Part shown: positions 44,354 to 53,890 of the stretch, piece by piece
Position numbering within the stretch: position 1 is the first letter of the stretch
Layout: each line of letters begins with the position of its first letter
From: Jeotgalibaca ciconiae
GTDB lineage: Bacteria; Bacillota; Bacilli; Lactobacillales; Aerococcaceae
Length of the DNA: 64,000 nucleotides
Reading direction: 5' to 3'
NCBI RefSeq assembly: GCF_003955755.1
Contig: NZ_CP034465.1
Span: 1,792,001 to 1,856,000 of the forward strand
The notes under the pieces: generated by a model
The model's database searches: none
Seen by the model: only the letters and a program-made list of their open reading frames with translations
Told to the model about the DNA's origin: nothing
Translations under genes and position numbers: made by a program

Positions 44354-45814
44354 ATGATCAGACCAACTTTAAAAGAAGCCAGAGAACTTGCGCCAGGAAA
44401 TACGGTTATACCGATTGCTTTAGAAATCTTTTCGGATGTCCGTACATCCATGGAGGTGTTGCGCAATATTAAAAATCGCAGCAACCATTACTATCTATTG
44501 GAAAGTGTTGTAAATAAAGACAATTGGAGTAGATATTCTTTCTTGGGTTATGATCCTACTTTGACAGTTCATTGTACAGATGGTGAAGTTACGGTAAAAA
44601 GTCCGACTCAAGAAACAGTCACAACCGAGAATCCGATAGAGAAATTAAAAGAGATTCTGGCGGGATATAAAAGTCCGCGAATTGACTATTTGCCTCCTTT
44701 TACAGGCGGGCTAGTGGGATATTTCTCTTATGACTGTATCAAGTATTTTGAACCCGGTTTGAATATAGAAGCTAAAAATCCTGAGGAGTTTCGTGATTAC
44801 CATTTTATGTTAATGGATCGGGTCATTGCATTTGATCATTTTCGTCAAAAAATTGTCTTGATTGTCAATATCGATACCCAAGACATTGAAGCGAATTACA
44901 TCGCTGGAACAACGATTTTAAAGGATATGGAACGTATGATTTTAGAACCATTACAAGATCCGGCGAATGAGTTAATCCAGCAAAGTGGCAAATTTACACC
45001 AACATTCACAGAAGAAGGTTTTTCTTCTATCATCAAAAAGGTTCAGCAGCATATTGTTGAAGGAGACATCTTCCAAGCAGTGGTGTCGAACCGTTTTACA
45101 GCACCTTTTTCAGGTACTTTGCTTCAAACTTATCGAGTTCTGCGAACAATCAATCCGTCACCCTATATGGTTTATTTTCATTTTGATGATATGGAAATTG
45201 CTTGTGCGTCGCCAGAAACTCTCATTTCTGTTCGCAATGGTATCGCATCTTCATTTCCTTTAGCAGGAACTGTTCCAAGAGGAAAGAATGAAGAGGAAGA
45301 TGCAGTGCTTATCCAAGAACTTTTAACAGATGAAAAAGAATTAGCCGAGCACGACATGTTAGTAGACCTTGCCCGAAATGATATTGGAAAAATTGCTGAG
45401 TTTGGTAGTGTGGAAGTAACGGAATATCGGGAAATTAAACAATTCTCACATGTCAGTCACATCGCTTCCAAAGTTATTGGACGAGTGAAAGAAGCATATG
45501 GACCATTAGAAGCACTAGCTGCAGCTCTACCCGCAGGAACATTATCGGGCGCACCAAAAGTGAGAGCTTGTCAGATTATTGATTCTTTAGAAGGAACAAA
45601 AAGAGGACCATACGGAGGAGCGCTCGGCTACATCGATTTCACGGGTGATATGGAAATGTGTATTGGAATAAGAATGGCTGTACACAAAAATAATAAAGTA
45701 TTCGTCCAATCTGGTGCAGGAATTGTCGCAGACAGCGTAGCAGAAAAAGAATTTCAAGAAACACAAAATAAAGCCAAAGCAATAATGGCTGCACTGAAAT
45801 ATGAAGGGAAGTGA
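44354..45814 (+). CDS. trpE: Anthranilate synthase component I
   Basis: Converts chorismate to anthranilate with ammonia delivered by TrpG, the first step of tryptophan synthesis. The 486-residue protein has the N-terminal tryptophan-binding domain (LLESVVNKDNWSRYSFLGY) and the chorismate domain: FQAVVSNRF, PSPYMVYFHFDD, GTVPRGKNEEED, AGTLSGAPKVRACQIID, and GPYGGALGYIDFTGDM. AAAAGGAG precedes the ATG. It is the first of seven tightly packed genes. Confidence 0.97.
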   Translation: MIRPTLKEARELAPGNTVIPIALEIFSDVRTSMEVLRNIKNRSNHYYLLESVVNKDNWSRYSFLGYDPTLTVHCTDGEVTVKSPTQETVTTENPIEKLKEILAGYKSPRIDYLPPFTGGLVGYFSYDCIKYFEPGLNIEAKNPEEFRDYHFMLMDRVIAFDHFRQKIVLIVNIDTQDIEANYIAGTTILKDMERMILEPLQDPANELIQQSGKFTPTFTEEGFSSIIKKVQQHIVEGDIFQAVVSNRFTAPFSGTLLQTYRVLRTINPSPYMVYFHFDDMEIACASPETLISVRNGIASSFPLAGTVPRGKNEEEDAVLIQELLTDEKELAEHDMLVDLARNDIGKIAEFGSVEVTEYREIKQFSHVSHIASKVIGRVKEAYGPLEALAAALPAGTLSGAPKVRACQIIDSLEGTKRGPYGGALGYIDFTGDMEMCIGIRMAVHKNNKVFVQSGAGIVADSVAEKEFQETQNKAKAIMAALKYEGK

Positions 45815-45820
45815 TGATGC

Positions 45821-46408
45821 ATGATCGTACTAATCGATAACTATGACAGTTTTACTTATAATCTTTATCAACTCGCTGGAAAATATGCTCAAGAAGGTAT
45901 AAAGGTCATTCGAAATGATGAAATGAGTGTATCTGAATTAGAGAGGTTGAATCCCACTCATATTATAATCTCGCCGGGGCCAGGCCGACCAGCAGATGCA
46001 GGCATAACCATCGAAACAATCAAACAGCTTGCTGATAAAATACCTATTTTAGGAATTTGCCTCGGACACCAAGCAATTTGTGAAGCTTACGGCGGGAAAG
46101 TAAGCTATGCAGAACCGCTTGTCCATGGCAAAAAAAGCACGATTCATATTGCTAGCGGCAATCAAATTTTTCGTGGCTTACCGCCGATTCTAGATGTCGG
46201 AAGATACCACTCATTGATTGCAGAACGCGAAAGTCTTCCTGAAGGACTACTTGTCATTGCAGAAACAGACAAAGGCGAACTGATGGGCGTGAAACACAGA
46301 GATTATCCTTTATATGGTTTGCAATTTCACCCAGAATCAATTTTAACGCCACAAGGAGAACGAATCATTGAGAACTTTATTCGCATAGGAGGAAAACGAT
46401 ATGATTAA
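45821..46408 (+). CDS. trpG: Anthranilate synthase glutaminase component
   Basis: Class I glutamine amidotransferase that supplies ammonia to TrpE. The 195-residue protein has IISPGPGRPADAGI, the nucleophile cysteine in LGICLGHQAICEAYGG, and the His-Glu pair in GLQFHPESIL. TrpG proteins often also serve PabB; no separate pabA is visible. It starts six bases after trpE and overlaps trpD by eight bases. Confidence 0.95.
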   Translation: MIVLIDNYDSFTYNLYQLAGKYAQEGIKVIRNDEMSVSELERLNPTHIIISPGPGRPADAGITIETIKQLADKIPILGICLGHQAICEAYGGKVSYAEPLVHGKKSTIHIASGNQIFRGLPPILDVGRYHSLIAERESLPEGLLVIAETDKGELMGVKHRDYPLYGLQFHPESILTPQGERIIENFIRIGGKRYD

Positions 46409-47420
46409 TCAGGCAATAGCTGAAATTTTTTCTGGTCAAAACTTATCAATTGAATTGGCAGGAAATGTAATGAATCAAATGATGGAAGGAAAAGTTACTG
46501 ATGCACAAATGGGAGCTTTTTTAACTGCTATGCGAATGAAAGGTGAAACCATCGATGAAATTACAGCAAGTGCTGCAGTGATGCGCGAAAAAAGCACCAA
46601 ATTAAAATCAAAAACTGATGTACTGGATATTGTGGGTACGGGCGGGGATGGATTGAACAGCTTTAATATTTCTACTGTTTCATCATTTGTTGTTGCAGCT
46701 GGAGGAGTTCCAGTAGCCAAACACGGTAATCGAAGTGTTTCCAGTAAATGCGGCAGTGCGGATGTGTTAGAGGCACTTGGTGTGAACATCAATTTGACAG
46801 CTGAGCAAAGTGCAAAAATATTGGAAGAAACAGGGATGTGTTTCATGATTGCATCAGCTTATCACTCCGCAATGAAGCACGTTGCTCATGTACGAAAGCA
46901 ATTAGGTGTACGAACAATTTTTAATGTTCTCGGCCCATTGGCAAATCCAGCTGGCGCAAATATGCAACTGCTCGGTGTATATGATGAAAACTTGGTCGAA
47001 CCGTTGGCAAACGTATTAAATAATTTACAGGTAAAACGAGCAATGGTTGTACATGGACATGACGGTCTGGATGAAATAAGCAATACGGGAACAACCACTA
47101 TTTGTGAAGTAACAGACGGTAAATTAAACAGTTATTTTATTACACCAGAACAATTCGGCTTAAAAAGAGGCCGTTTGGAAGATTTAATCGGCGGAGATCC
47201 AAAAGAAAACGCGGAAATTGCATTAAGAATTTTAAATGGAGAAAAAGGACCGAAACGAGACATCGTTATTTTAAATGCTGCTTGTTGTTTGTACATGGGC
47301 AAAGAAAATCATTCTTTACGGGATTGCGTAGTTATGGCAGAAGAATTATTGGATAGTGGAAAAGCGAAAAGTAAACTAGACGAATTTATCAAAGCGACAC
47401 AGCAGGAGGCTTCAGTATGA
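46401..47420 (+). CDS. trpD: Anthranilate phosphoribosyltransferase
   Basis: Transfers phosphoribose from PRPP to anthranilate. The 339-residue protein carries the PRPP-binding GTGGDGLNSFNIST, the KHGNRSVSSKCGSADVLEAL segment and the metal-site DGLDEISNTGTT. It overlaps trpG and trpC, consistent with translational coupling. Confidence 0.97.
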   Translation: MINQAIAEIFSGQNLSIELAGNVMNQMMEGKVTDAQMGAFLTAMRMKGETIDEITASAAVMREKSTKLKSKTDVLDIVGTGGDGLNSFNISTVSSFVVAAGGVPVAKHGNRSVSSKCGSADVLEALGVNINLTAEQSAKILEETGMCFMIASAYHSAMKHVAHVRKQLGVRTIFNVLGPLANPAGANMQLLGVYDENLVEPLANVLNNLQVKRAMVVHGHDGLDEISNTGTTTICEVTDGKLNSYFITPEQFGLKRGRLEDLIGGDPKENAEIALRILNGEKGPKRDIVILNAACCLYMGKENHSLRDCVVMAEELLDSGKAKSKLDEFIKATQQEASV

Positions 47421-48199
47421 GTATTTTAGATGATATTGTCTTGGCTACAAAAAAACGGGTTGAGATAGAAAAAACACGATTGCCTCTGGAAGATTTACTT
47501 GCTCAAAAAATGCCGGAGAGCACATCCTTTGCTTTTGAAAAAGCTTTAAAAGAGTCACAAATATCTTTTATTTGCGAAGTAAAAAAAGCTTCCCCATCCA
47601 AAGGAGTCATTGCGGAAGAATTTCCTTACACCCAAATCGCAAAGCAGTATGAAGAGGCGGGTGCTGCCGCGATTTCTGTCTTAACAGAACCAGACTTTTT
47701 TCAAGGAAAAAATGAATATCTTACTGCTATTCGTCAAGTGGTCTCATTACCTATTCTTCGCAAAGATTTCATTGTAGATCCTTATCAAATTGTTCAGTCA
47801 AAACACTTGGGCGCTGATGCGATTTTACTGATTTGTTCGATACTGTCCCCCCAACAACTTTCAGAATTTATTGTACTTGCTGATGAACTGGGTCTATCCG
47901 CTATCACAGAAGCCCATGATGAAAAGGAAGTGCAAATGGCTCTGGAAGCAGGGAGCAGGGTGATTGGTGTAAACAATCGAGACTTGCATACCTTTAAAGT
48001 AGATATTAACAATAGTGTCCGCTTAAGAAAATTAGCGCCAAAAGAGACGCTATTCATTGCAGAAAGCGGTATTCAAACTGCTGAGGATATAGATGTATTA
48101 GAAAAAAATCATATGGACGCTGTTTTAATTGGAGAAGCATTTATGAAAGAAAGGGATAAAAAAGCAAAACTCAAAGAATTAAAAGGAGAGTTGGAATGA
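47417..48199 (+). CDS. trpC: Indole-3-glycerol phosphate synthase
   Basis: Ring closure giving indole-3-glycerol phosphate. The 260-residue TIM barrel has FICEVKKASPSKGVIAEEF near the start, PILRKDFIVDPYQI, VIGVNNRDLHTFKVD and IAESGIQTAEDI. ATGA overlaps join it to trpD and trpF. Confidence 0.97.
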   Translation: MSILDDIVLATKKRVEIEKTRLPLEDLLAQKMPESTSFAFEKALKESQISFICEVKKASPSKGVIAEEFPYTQIAKQYEEAGAAAISVLTEPDFFQGKNEYLTAIRQVVSLPILRKDFIVDPYQIVQSKHLGADAILLICSILSPQQLSEFIVLADELGLSAITEAHDEKEVQMALEAGSRVIGVNNRDLHTFKVDINNSVRLRKLAPKETLFIAESGIQTAEDIDVLEKNHMDAVLIGEAFMKERDKKAKLKELKGELE

Positions 48200-48807
48200 C
48201 CAAAGTAAAAATTTGCGGATTGCGGACTTTGGAAGATGTTGCAGCAGCTAACGTTTGCTTGCCAGACTATATTGGATTTGTTTTTGCAGAAAAATCCAAA
48301 CGGAAAATTGATCGAGCAACTGCCGCCCAGTTAAAGGGAAAGTTAAGCGAAGAAATCCAAGCGGTTGGAGTATTCGTCAATCAAAGTATCCAGGATATTG
48401 TCGACTTATGCAATCAGAATGTAATCGACGTAATTCAGCTTCATGGAGAAGAAGATGAACGATTTATTCAACAATTAAAAGAACGGCTTCCCAACCCAAT
48501 TATTAAAGCTATTCCAGTTGGAAAAACGATTTTTAAACAATCAGAAAAAGCAGATTTCTTGCTTTTTGATACGGCCACCGTCGAACGTGGAGGGAGCGGA
48601 AAAACGTTTGATTGGAAACTATTATCGAACGAACAAGAAAAGCCTTATTTTTTAGCAGGGGGACTGACAACTGAAAATGTAACACAAGCTGTCTCAACTT
48701 TACATCCTTACTGTGTCGATGTGAGCAGCGGTGTGGAAACAGCTGGGAAAAAAGATCAAGAGAAAATGAAACGATTTGTAAAATTAGTTCAGGAGGCAAC
48801 GAAATGA
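48196..48807 (+). CDS. trpF: Phosphoribosylanthranilate isomerase
   Basis: Amadori rearrangement preceding TrpC, despite the gene order. The 203-residue protein starts with the catalytic-cysteine motif [13 protein letters not shown] and contains [21 protein letters not shown] and [14 protein letters not shown]. Overlapping start and stop codons with trpC and trpB. Confidence 0.96.
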   Translation: MTKVKICGLRTLEDVAAANVCLPDYIGFVFAEKSKRKIDRATAAQLKGKLSEEIQAVGVFVNQSIQDIVDLCNQNVIDVIQLHGEEDERFIQQLKERLPNPIIKAIPVGKTIFKQSEKADFLLFDTATVERGGSGKTFDWKLLSNEQEKPYFLAGGLTTENVTQAVSTLHPYCVDVSSGVETAGKKDQEKMKRFVKLVQEATK

Positions 48808-49988
48808 GTAACGGAAGATTTGGAGAATTTGGTGGGCAATATATCCCGGAAACATTGATGACTGAAATACATAGAGTTGAGAAAGCATACAGCTATTATA
48901 AAGAAGACGAAACTTTTCAAAAGGAATTAACAAATCTTCTTAACAATTATGCAGGACGACCATCTTTACTTTATTATGCGGAGAATATGACAAATGACTT
49001 AGGGGGCGCAAAAATTTATTTAAAAAGAGAAGATTTGAATCATACAGGCTCTCATAAGATAAATAATGTATTGGGGCAGGCTTTATTAGCTAAAAAGATG
49101 GGGAAAACACGGTTAATTGCAGAAACAGGAGCCGGTCAACACGGGGTGGCAACAGCTACGGCAGCGGCTCTTTTAAATATGGAATGTGAGATTTTTATGG
49201 GAGAAGAGGATACGGATCGACAGGCGTTAAATGTTTTTAGGATGGAACTTTTAGGGGCAAAAGTTAATAGTGTAACCAAAGGAACAAAGACACTGAAAGA
49301 TGCAGTAAACGAATCCATGAGAGAGTGGACCCGTAGAGTGGAAGATACTCATTATGTACTTGGCTCAGTGATGGGACCACATCCATATCCAATGATTGTA
49401 AGAGATTTCCAAAGTGTTATTAGTAAAGAAATAAAGGAACAGATTCTTACAATCGAAGGGAATCTTCCTAAGGCAGTGATTGCTTGTGTGGGTGGCGGCT
49501 CGAATGCAATTGGAGCATTTTACAATTTTATTGAAGATTCTGACGTTCGGTTGATTGGCTGTGAAGCTGCTGGAAAAGGGGTCGACACAGATCTGCATGC
49601 GGCCACAATTTCACAAGGGTCAACGGGTATCTTCCACGGTATGAAGAGTTTATTTTGCCAAGATGAGTTTGGACAAATTGCACCAGTGTATTCCATTTCG
49701 GCAGGACTTGATTATCCCGGAATTGGTCCGGAACATGCGCATTTACATGAAATAGGCAGAGCAGAGTACGTACCGGTTACCGATGACGAAGCAGTGGAAG
49801 CATTTGAATATTTGTCAAAAATAGAAGGAATTATCCCGGCAATTGAATCAGCACATGGGGTTGCTTATGCGAAAAAGTTAGCAAAGACGATGAGTAAAGA
49901 TGAAATTATCGTAATTTGTCTCTCGGGAAGAGGAGACAAAGATGTTGCAGCGATTGCTCGATACAAAGGAGAGGAAATTTATGAGTAA
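48804..49988 (+). CDS. trpB: Tryptophan synthase beta chain
   Basis: Joins indole and serine to tryptophan. The 394-residue PLP enzyme has the Schiff-base lysine in [14 protein letters not shown] (about residue 86), [14 protein letters not shown], the phosphate-binding [12 protein letters not shown] and [14 protein letters not shown]. It is a TrpB1-type beta chain of normal length, and overlaps the start of trpA by eight bases. Confidence 0.98.
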   Translation: MSNGRFGEFGGQYIPETLMTEIHRVEKAYSYYKEDETFQKELTNLLNNYAGRPSLLYYAENMTNDLGGAKIYLKREDLNHTGSHKINNVLGQALLAKKMGKTRLIAETGAGQHGVATATAAALLNMECEIFMGEEDTDRQALNVFRMELLGAKVNSVTKGTKTLKDAVNESMREWTRRVEDTHYVLGSVMGPHPYPMIVRDFQSVISKEIKEQILTIEGNLPKAVIACVGGGSNAIGAFYNFIEDSDVRLIGCEAAGKGVDTDLHAATISQGSTGIFHGMKSLFCQDEFGQIAPVYSISAGLDYPGIGPEHAHLHEIGRAEYVPVTDDEAVEAFEYLSKIEGIIPAIESAHGVAYAKKLAKTMSKDEIIVICLSGRGDKDVAAIARYKGEEIYE

Positions 49989-50751
49989 AATTGCAGAAGC
50001 TTTTCAAAATAAAAAAGCATTTATTACTTATTTAATGGCAGGAGATCCAAATTTAGAAAAATCTGCTGAAAATATTCTTGCTGCACAAGAAGCAGGGGCT
50101 GATTTAATTGAAATTGGTATTCCTTTCTCCGATCCAATTGCAGAAGGACCTGTCGTAGAAAATGCAAGCGTGCGGGCTTTGTCTTCAGGGGTGCGACTCA
50201 ATCATGTCTTTGATATGGTAGCTTCATTAAAAGGGAAAATTACCGTACCACTCGTTTTTATGACCTATCTAAATCCGGTCTTTGTATATGGCTACGAACG
50301 TTTTTTTAAAAAGTGTAGTGAAATTGGAATCTCCGGTATCATTATTCCTGACTTGCCATTTGAAGAACAGCAGGAAGTAAAGGTTGTTGCAAAAAAGTAC
50401 GGAATCCAAATTATTACCCTTATCGCTCCCACTTCAAAAGAACGTATCAAAAAAATTGCTGAAAATGCTGAAGGTTTTATTTATCTTGTCTCATCAATGG
50501 GGGTGACCGGCGTAAGAAGTGAAATTACGACAGATATTCCAGCTATCATCAATCAGATTAGAGAGGTCATCAATATCCCAGTAGCAGTGGGATTTGGAAT
50601 CAATAAACCAGGCCAAGTAAAAGAATATGCCAAAATTGCAGATGGAGTGATTGTCGGAAGTGGAATCGTTCGCTTAGTGGAAAAGTATGGCGAAGAGGCG
50701 AGGGACCCAATATTCCAATACGTTCAAGAAATGCAGGCAGAATTACGTTAA
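49981..50751 (+). CDS. trpA: Tryptophan synthase alpha chain
   Basis: Releases indole from indole-3-glycerol phosphate and channels it to TrpB. I start it at ATG 49981 after GGAGAGGAAAT, inside the end of trpB; an upstream in-frame start would overlap trpB needlessly. The 256-residue barrel has [20 protein letters not shown] (catalytic glutamate) and [11 protein letters not shown], then [12 protein letters not shown] and [13 protein letters not shown]. Confidence 0.97.
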   Translation: MSKIAEAFQNKKAFITYLMAGDPNLEKSAENILAAQEAGADLIEIGIPFSDPIAEGPVVENASVRALSSGVRLNHVFDMVASLKGKITVPLVFMTYLNPVFVYGYERFFKKCSEIGISGIIIPDLPFEEQQEVKVVAKKYGIQIITLIAPTSKERIKKIAENAEGFIYLVSSMGVTGVRSEITTDIPAIINQIREVINIPVAVGFGINKPGQVKEYAKIADGVIVGSGIVRLVEKYGEEARDPIFQYVQEMQAELR

Positions 50752-50800
50752 AAAAACATTCTTTCAATAAAAGAGAATGACAAGATAGTTTCAAAAAATG

Positions 50801-50834
50801 AAAGTACAGCGCCGAAAACTGCGCTGTACTTTAT
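50801..50834 (+). terminator. trp operon terminator
   Basis: AAAGTACAGCGC and GCGCTGTACTTT form a perfect 12-bp stem with an eight-base loop. The following 50833-50971 shows nothing recognisable. Confidence 0.85.
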
Positions 50835-50971
50835 CTTAAGTAAATACTATTAGCAAGATTCTGAGTGACGGCCATCAAGAGACCTTAAGATGCTCGTATA
50901 ATATATTAGAAAATGTCCTAAACAATCATTAGCCATCATTGCAAAAGAAACAGCTTTTAGTCGAGCTTGTA

Positions 50972-51520
50972 TTAAAAACTGCTATTTGGTTCTTGCAAAA
51001 AAGCTAACTCCTCATCCGTTGATTGTCGGCCTAACACAAGATTTCTATGAGGATATCTACCGAAACGATCAATAATGCGCTTATGCATAATTTCATACTC
51101 CAAAGACTCTTTATTCCCTAAACTTTCAAATAAATCTAAAGCAATTACATGAATAGCTTTAGATTCTGAATGTATAAATGGCATATAAGCGAATTGTTTT
51201 TCTTGAGAAGAAAGTTGGTCAGCAAATCCTGGTTGGCTGATTAGTTCTTGGGATAAGACCAAAGCCATAGAATCTTGTGAAAAAGCAAGTTCGTTATCAC
51301 GCATCAGATTTCTTGAAAATTGATCTAAAACAATGATTTCAGCCAAGCGACCTTCCAATGTTTTTCGCCAATCAAACAATAAACCGTTACAGGCAGCTTC
51401 CCAAGTATCGTAAAACTCTGAATAGATTTTATGGTCGAATTCTTCACTTTTTGCAAATAAATACTCTGTATTTTCAGGATCAAACCAAAAAGCTAAGACA
51501 TCCGTTGCTGTTTTAATCAT
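50972..51520 (-). CDS. DUF924-family protein
   Basis: The 182-residue protein matches DUF924: VLAFWFDPENTEYLF, EGRLAEIIVLDQFSRNLMRD, KQFAYMPFIHSES and a closing FGRYPHRNLVLGRQSTDEE. The conserved DQFSRN and PHRN motifs suggest an enzyme, but none is characterised well enough to name. I start at ATG 51520, ten bases after AAGGAG; the GTG at 51529 lies too close to that site. Confidence 0.9.
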   Translation of the reverse strand: MIKTATDVLAFWFDPENTEYLFAKSEEFDHKIYSEFYDTWEAACNGLLFDWRKTLEGRLAEIIVLDQFSRNLMRDNELAFSQDSMALVLSQELISQPGFADQLSSQEKQFAYMPFIHSESKAIHVIALDLFESLGNKESLEYEIMHKRIIDRFGRYPHRNLVLGRQSTDEELAFLQEPNSSF

Positions 51521-51673
51521 GATTCCCACGCTCCTTTATTTCCATAAATCTAGTATATAGTGAAAAGAATTGACTCACAACTTAAACAAGAAAAGTGAAG
51601 GAGTGAAAAAAGATACTTTACACATCATTATGTTGGCATCGTTCGTGTTTATTGCATATAAAGAGAGGGAAAT

Positions 51674-51710
51674 CATTCGTTATCAATAAAAATAGTTTAA
51701 AAAACGAATG
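51674..51710 (+). promoter_or_regulatory. Inverted repeat upstream of purC, possible PurR boxes
   Basis: CATTCGTT (51674-51681) and AACGAATG (51703-51710) are exact complements 21 bases apart, ending 47 bases before the purC ATG. The CGAA cores recall PurR boxes of Firmicutes, but the order of the half-sites is not the Bacillus one, so this is tentative. Confidence 0.4.
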
Positions 51711-51757
51711 TTTTGTGTTATTCTCTTCATATAAACTTACAAATAAAGAGGTGTCCA

Positions 51758-52441
51758 ATGGAACGTATTTACAAAGGGAAAACAAAAGATGTTTTTGTAA
51801 CGGAAGACGGCACAATTCGCTTATTTTTTAAAGACGACATGACGGGTAAAGATGGAGTTTTTGATCCAGGAGAAAATCAAGTTGGTTTGATTGTCGATGG
51901 TTCGGGAAGATCTGGGCTTGCTGCTAGCAAGTATTTCTTTGAAATTTTGGAAAGGGAAGGAATTCCAACTCATTATTTAGAATCCAATCTTGAAGCAAAA
52001 ACGATGGATGTAAAAAAGGCAGTAATGTTTGGCAAAGGTTTAGAAGTAATCTGTCGTTTTAAAGCATACGGAAGCTTTGTTCGTCGTTATGGGGAATATG
52101 TTCAGACGGGTGAAGATTTAAATGGTTATGTGGAGATGACAATTAAAGACGATGAGCGTCAAGATCCAATTATTAATGAAGATGCTTTAGTACTACTTGG
52201 CATTTTAAAAGAAGGGGAATACGACTTTATTAAAGAAAAGACCCAGCAAATCGCGAACCGAATCAGGAAAGAATTAGCATCAAAAGATTTAGAACTCTAT
52301 GATATTAAATTAGAGTTTGGACGATTGGAAAACAGTAACGATATTATTTTGATTGATGAGTTGTCCGGAGGAAACATGCGTATTTTTAAAGGGGAAGAAT
52401 CCATTCATCCTTTAGATTTGGAAACCTACTTGTTGGCGTAA
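51758..52441 (+). CDS. purC: Phosphoribosylaminoimidazole-succinocarboxamide synthase
   Basis: Joins aspartate to CAIR with ATP in purine synthesis. It starts at ATG 51758 after AAAGAGGTG and encodes 227 residues. YKGKTKDVF is the ATP-binding start; VICRFKAYGSFVRRYGEYV and IILIDELSGGNMRIF follow. The usual neighbours (purQ, purL and others) are absent: purC stands alone between a DUF924 gene and a terminator. Confidence 0.93.
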   Translation: MERIYKGKTKDVFVTEDGTIRLFFKDDMTGKDGVFDPGENQVGLIVDGSGRSGLAASKYFFEILEREGIPTHYLESNLEAKTMDVKKAVMFGKGLEVICRFKAYGSFVRRYGEYVQTGEDLNGYVEMTIKDDERQDPIINEDALVLLGILKEGEYDFIKEKTQQIANRIRKELASKDLELYDIKLEFGRLENSNDIILIDELSGGNMRIFKGEESIHPLDLETYLLA

Positions 52442-52556
52442 AAGATTAAAAATGTAGATAGCTACTTGTCGGAAAAATGTGACTCCTTTTACACATCTAC
52501 TGCTCAAATAGTATCATTACCGTATACAAGCGGCAGGGCATTTCAAAAAAATTAAG

Positions 52557-52607
52557 CAAAAAGCCTATTTTCATCCAAAGAAATGGAGTGAAAATAGGCT
52601 TTTTTTC
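52557..52607. terminator. Bidirectional terminator between purC and the yerC-type gene
   Basis: AAAAAGCCTATTTTCA and TGAAAATAGGCTTTTT pair around a short loop with flanking T and A runs. Confidence 0.88.
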
Positions 52608-52625
52608 TATACCAATTGAGTTATT

Positions 52626-52922
52626 CTATTTAGTTTCTTTATCACCTATACGATCTAATATCAAATGGTAGCCATCTGTACCGTAATCCAAACAACGCTT
52701 TACACGTGAAATGGTTGTACTGGATGAACCCGTTACCTCTTGAATATGAGAATAAGTCTCTCCATCCCTGATTAATTTTGCTACATGGAAACGTTGCTTC
52801 ATTGAAAGTAACTCATTTACTGTAGATAAGTCCATAAAAAATTGGTAACATTCTTCCACTGTTTCCAATTTCAAGATTCCTTCAAATAATTCATCCATTT
52901 CTTTATCTTTTAAATGATTCAT
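52626..52922 (-). CDS. YerC-type TrpR-family regulator, probable his repressor
   Basis: The 98-residue all-helical protein has the TrpR-superfamily DNA-binding turn VTGSSSTTISRVKRCLDYG and the upstream MKQRFHVAKLIRDGETYSHI helix, matching YerC/YecD of Firmicutes. Comparative studies have linked YerC-type proteins to histidine-gene control. Here it is divergent from hisZ, and matching 20-bp near-palindromes lie before both genes, which supports self-regulation and his repression. It is not itself the trp repressor of the neighbouring operon, which uses a T-box. Confidence 0.85.
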   Translation of the reverse strand: MNHLKDKEMDELFEGILKLETVEECYQFFMDLSTVNELLSMKQRFHVAKLIRDGETYSHIQEVTGSSSTTISRVKRCLDYGTDGYHLILDRIGDKETK

Positions 52923-52967
52923 TTCTTAAGAAAAACTCCTTTTTAAAATTCAAATTTCTCGCAATTT

Positions 52968-52987
52968 TACTTTACCATAATAAAGTA
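52968..52987 (-). promoter_or_regulatory. Candidate YerC operator upstream of the yerC-type gene
   Basis: On the minus strand it reads TACTTTATTATGGTAAAGTA, nearly the same as the site at 53037-53056 (16 of 20 bases or better in the inner part). It lies 46 bases upstream of the yerC-type start. Confidence 0.7.
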
Positions 52988-52999
52988 CTAAAGAAAACA

Positions 53000-53028
53000 T
53001 TGTTTATTTCCGAATGGTATGGTATTTT
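53000..53028 (+). promoter_or_regulatory. his operon promoter
   Basis: TTGTTT (53000-53005), 17 bp, TATTTT (53023-53028). The operator at 53037-53056 covers the expected start of transcription. Confidence 0.6.
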
Positions 53029-53036
53029 ATTACCAA

Positions 53037-53056
53037 CACTTTATTAAGGTAAAGTG
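53037..53056 (+). promoter_or_regulatory. Candidate YerC operator of the his operon
   Basis: CACTTTATTAAGGTAAAGTG has outer arms CACTTTA/TAAAGTG that are exact complements. It is centred 69 bp from the matching site at 52968-52987 and lies just past the -10 element. Confidence 0.7.
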
Positions 53057-53086
53057 ATAGAGTAGTAAAGTGCGAGAGGTGAGAAA

Positions 53087-53890
53087 ATGTCGAATATAAA
53101 AATTTTAAAACAATACAATCTGGTTAAAGATTATATGGAATTACTTGATCGTGAAGGCTACCATCTGATTGACTTGAATATGATTGAACCTTTTCAGTTA
53201 GAAGATAAACACGATCAACCATCTAATATTATTTTTGAAAGAAATGAACAAATCTTTTCGATTCGAAGTGATTGGACACGAACGTTATTGAATTATAATG
53301 AAAATTTTTTACTGGATGAACGGTTATTCGGCTACTTTGGTCAAGTGATTCGAGACTACCACTCATTTAATCAAGCAGGCGTTGAATTATACAATCCTTC
53401 TCAAGAAGAAATACTAGGAAGTATTGCGTTGCATTTATCATTTGTCGCAAAAAATACAGATAAAAAGATTCACTCGATTGTGGTGAATAATGATAATTTA
53501 CTAGATCTATATCTGGAAAAATACCAACTTAATCATGATATACGCCAATTAATCTACGAGAAAAATCTTTCAGAATTAAGCAAAGTACTGGGGAGCAATC
53601 ACCGTATCTACCAATTAATGACTGCGCCAGTCAGCCAGCAGTTTAATTTAGTAGAAGAAGAATTCGGAGATTGTGAAGAAATGATATTCATCAAAGAGGT
53701 AAAAGAAAAAATAAAACAGTATGACTTGAAATTCATGCTGGATTTATCTTTCCGATCACCCCAAACATACTATAACGGCTTTTATTTTCAAGTGTTCCTA
53801 AATTATGTCAATCCTCTTTTGAGTGGTGGGAAATACAACAACAATGCATTTGGAATTGCCTTAAATCTGTCGGATGGAGGTTTGCTATGA
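53087..53890 (+). CDS. hisZ: ATP phosphoribosyltransferase regulatory subunit
   Basis: HisZ is a catalytically dead histidyl-tRNA-synthetase relative that partners short HisG and gives histidine feedback. The 267-residue protein has the class II synthetase traces IFSIRSDWTRTLLNY (motif 2 area), YFGQVIRDYHSFNQAGVEL and YYNGFYFQVFLN with LLSGGKYNN near the end. It is shorter than the usual 320-390 residues, mostly missing the C-terminal part. GAGAGGTGAG is the ribosome binding site. It overlaps hisG by four bases. Confidence 0.88.
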   Translation: MSNIKILKQYNLVKDYMELLDREGYHLIDLNMIEPFQLEDKHDQPSNIIFERNEQIFSIRSDWTRTLLNYNENFLLDERLFGYFGQVIRDYHSFNQAGVELYNPSQEEILGSIALHLSFVAKNTDKKIHSIVVNNDNLLDLYLEKYQLNHDIRQLIYEKNLSELSKVLGSNHRIYQLMTAPVSQQFNLVEEEFGDCEEMIFIKEVKEKIKQYDLKFMLDLSFRSPQTYYNGFYFQVFLNYVNPLLSGGKYNNNAFGIALNLSDGGLL

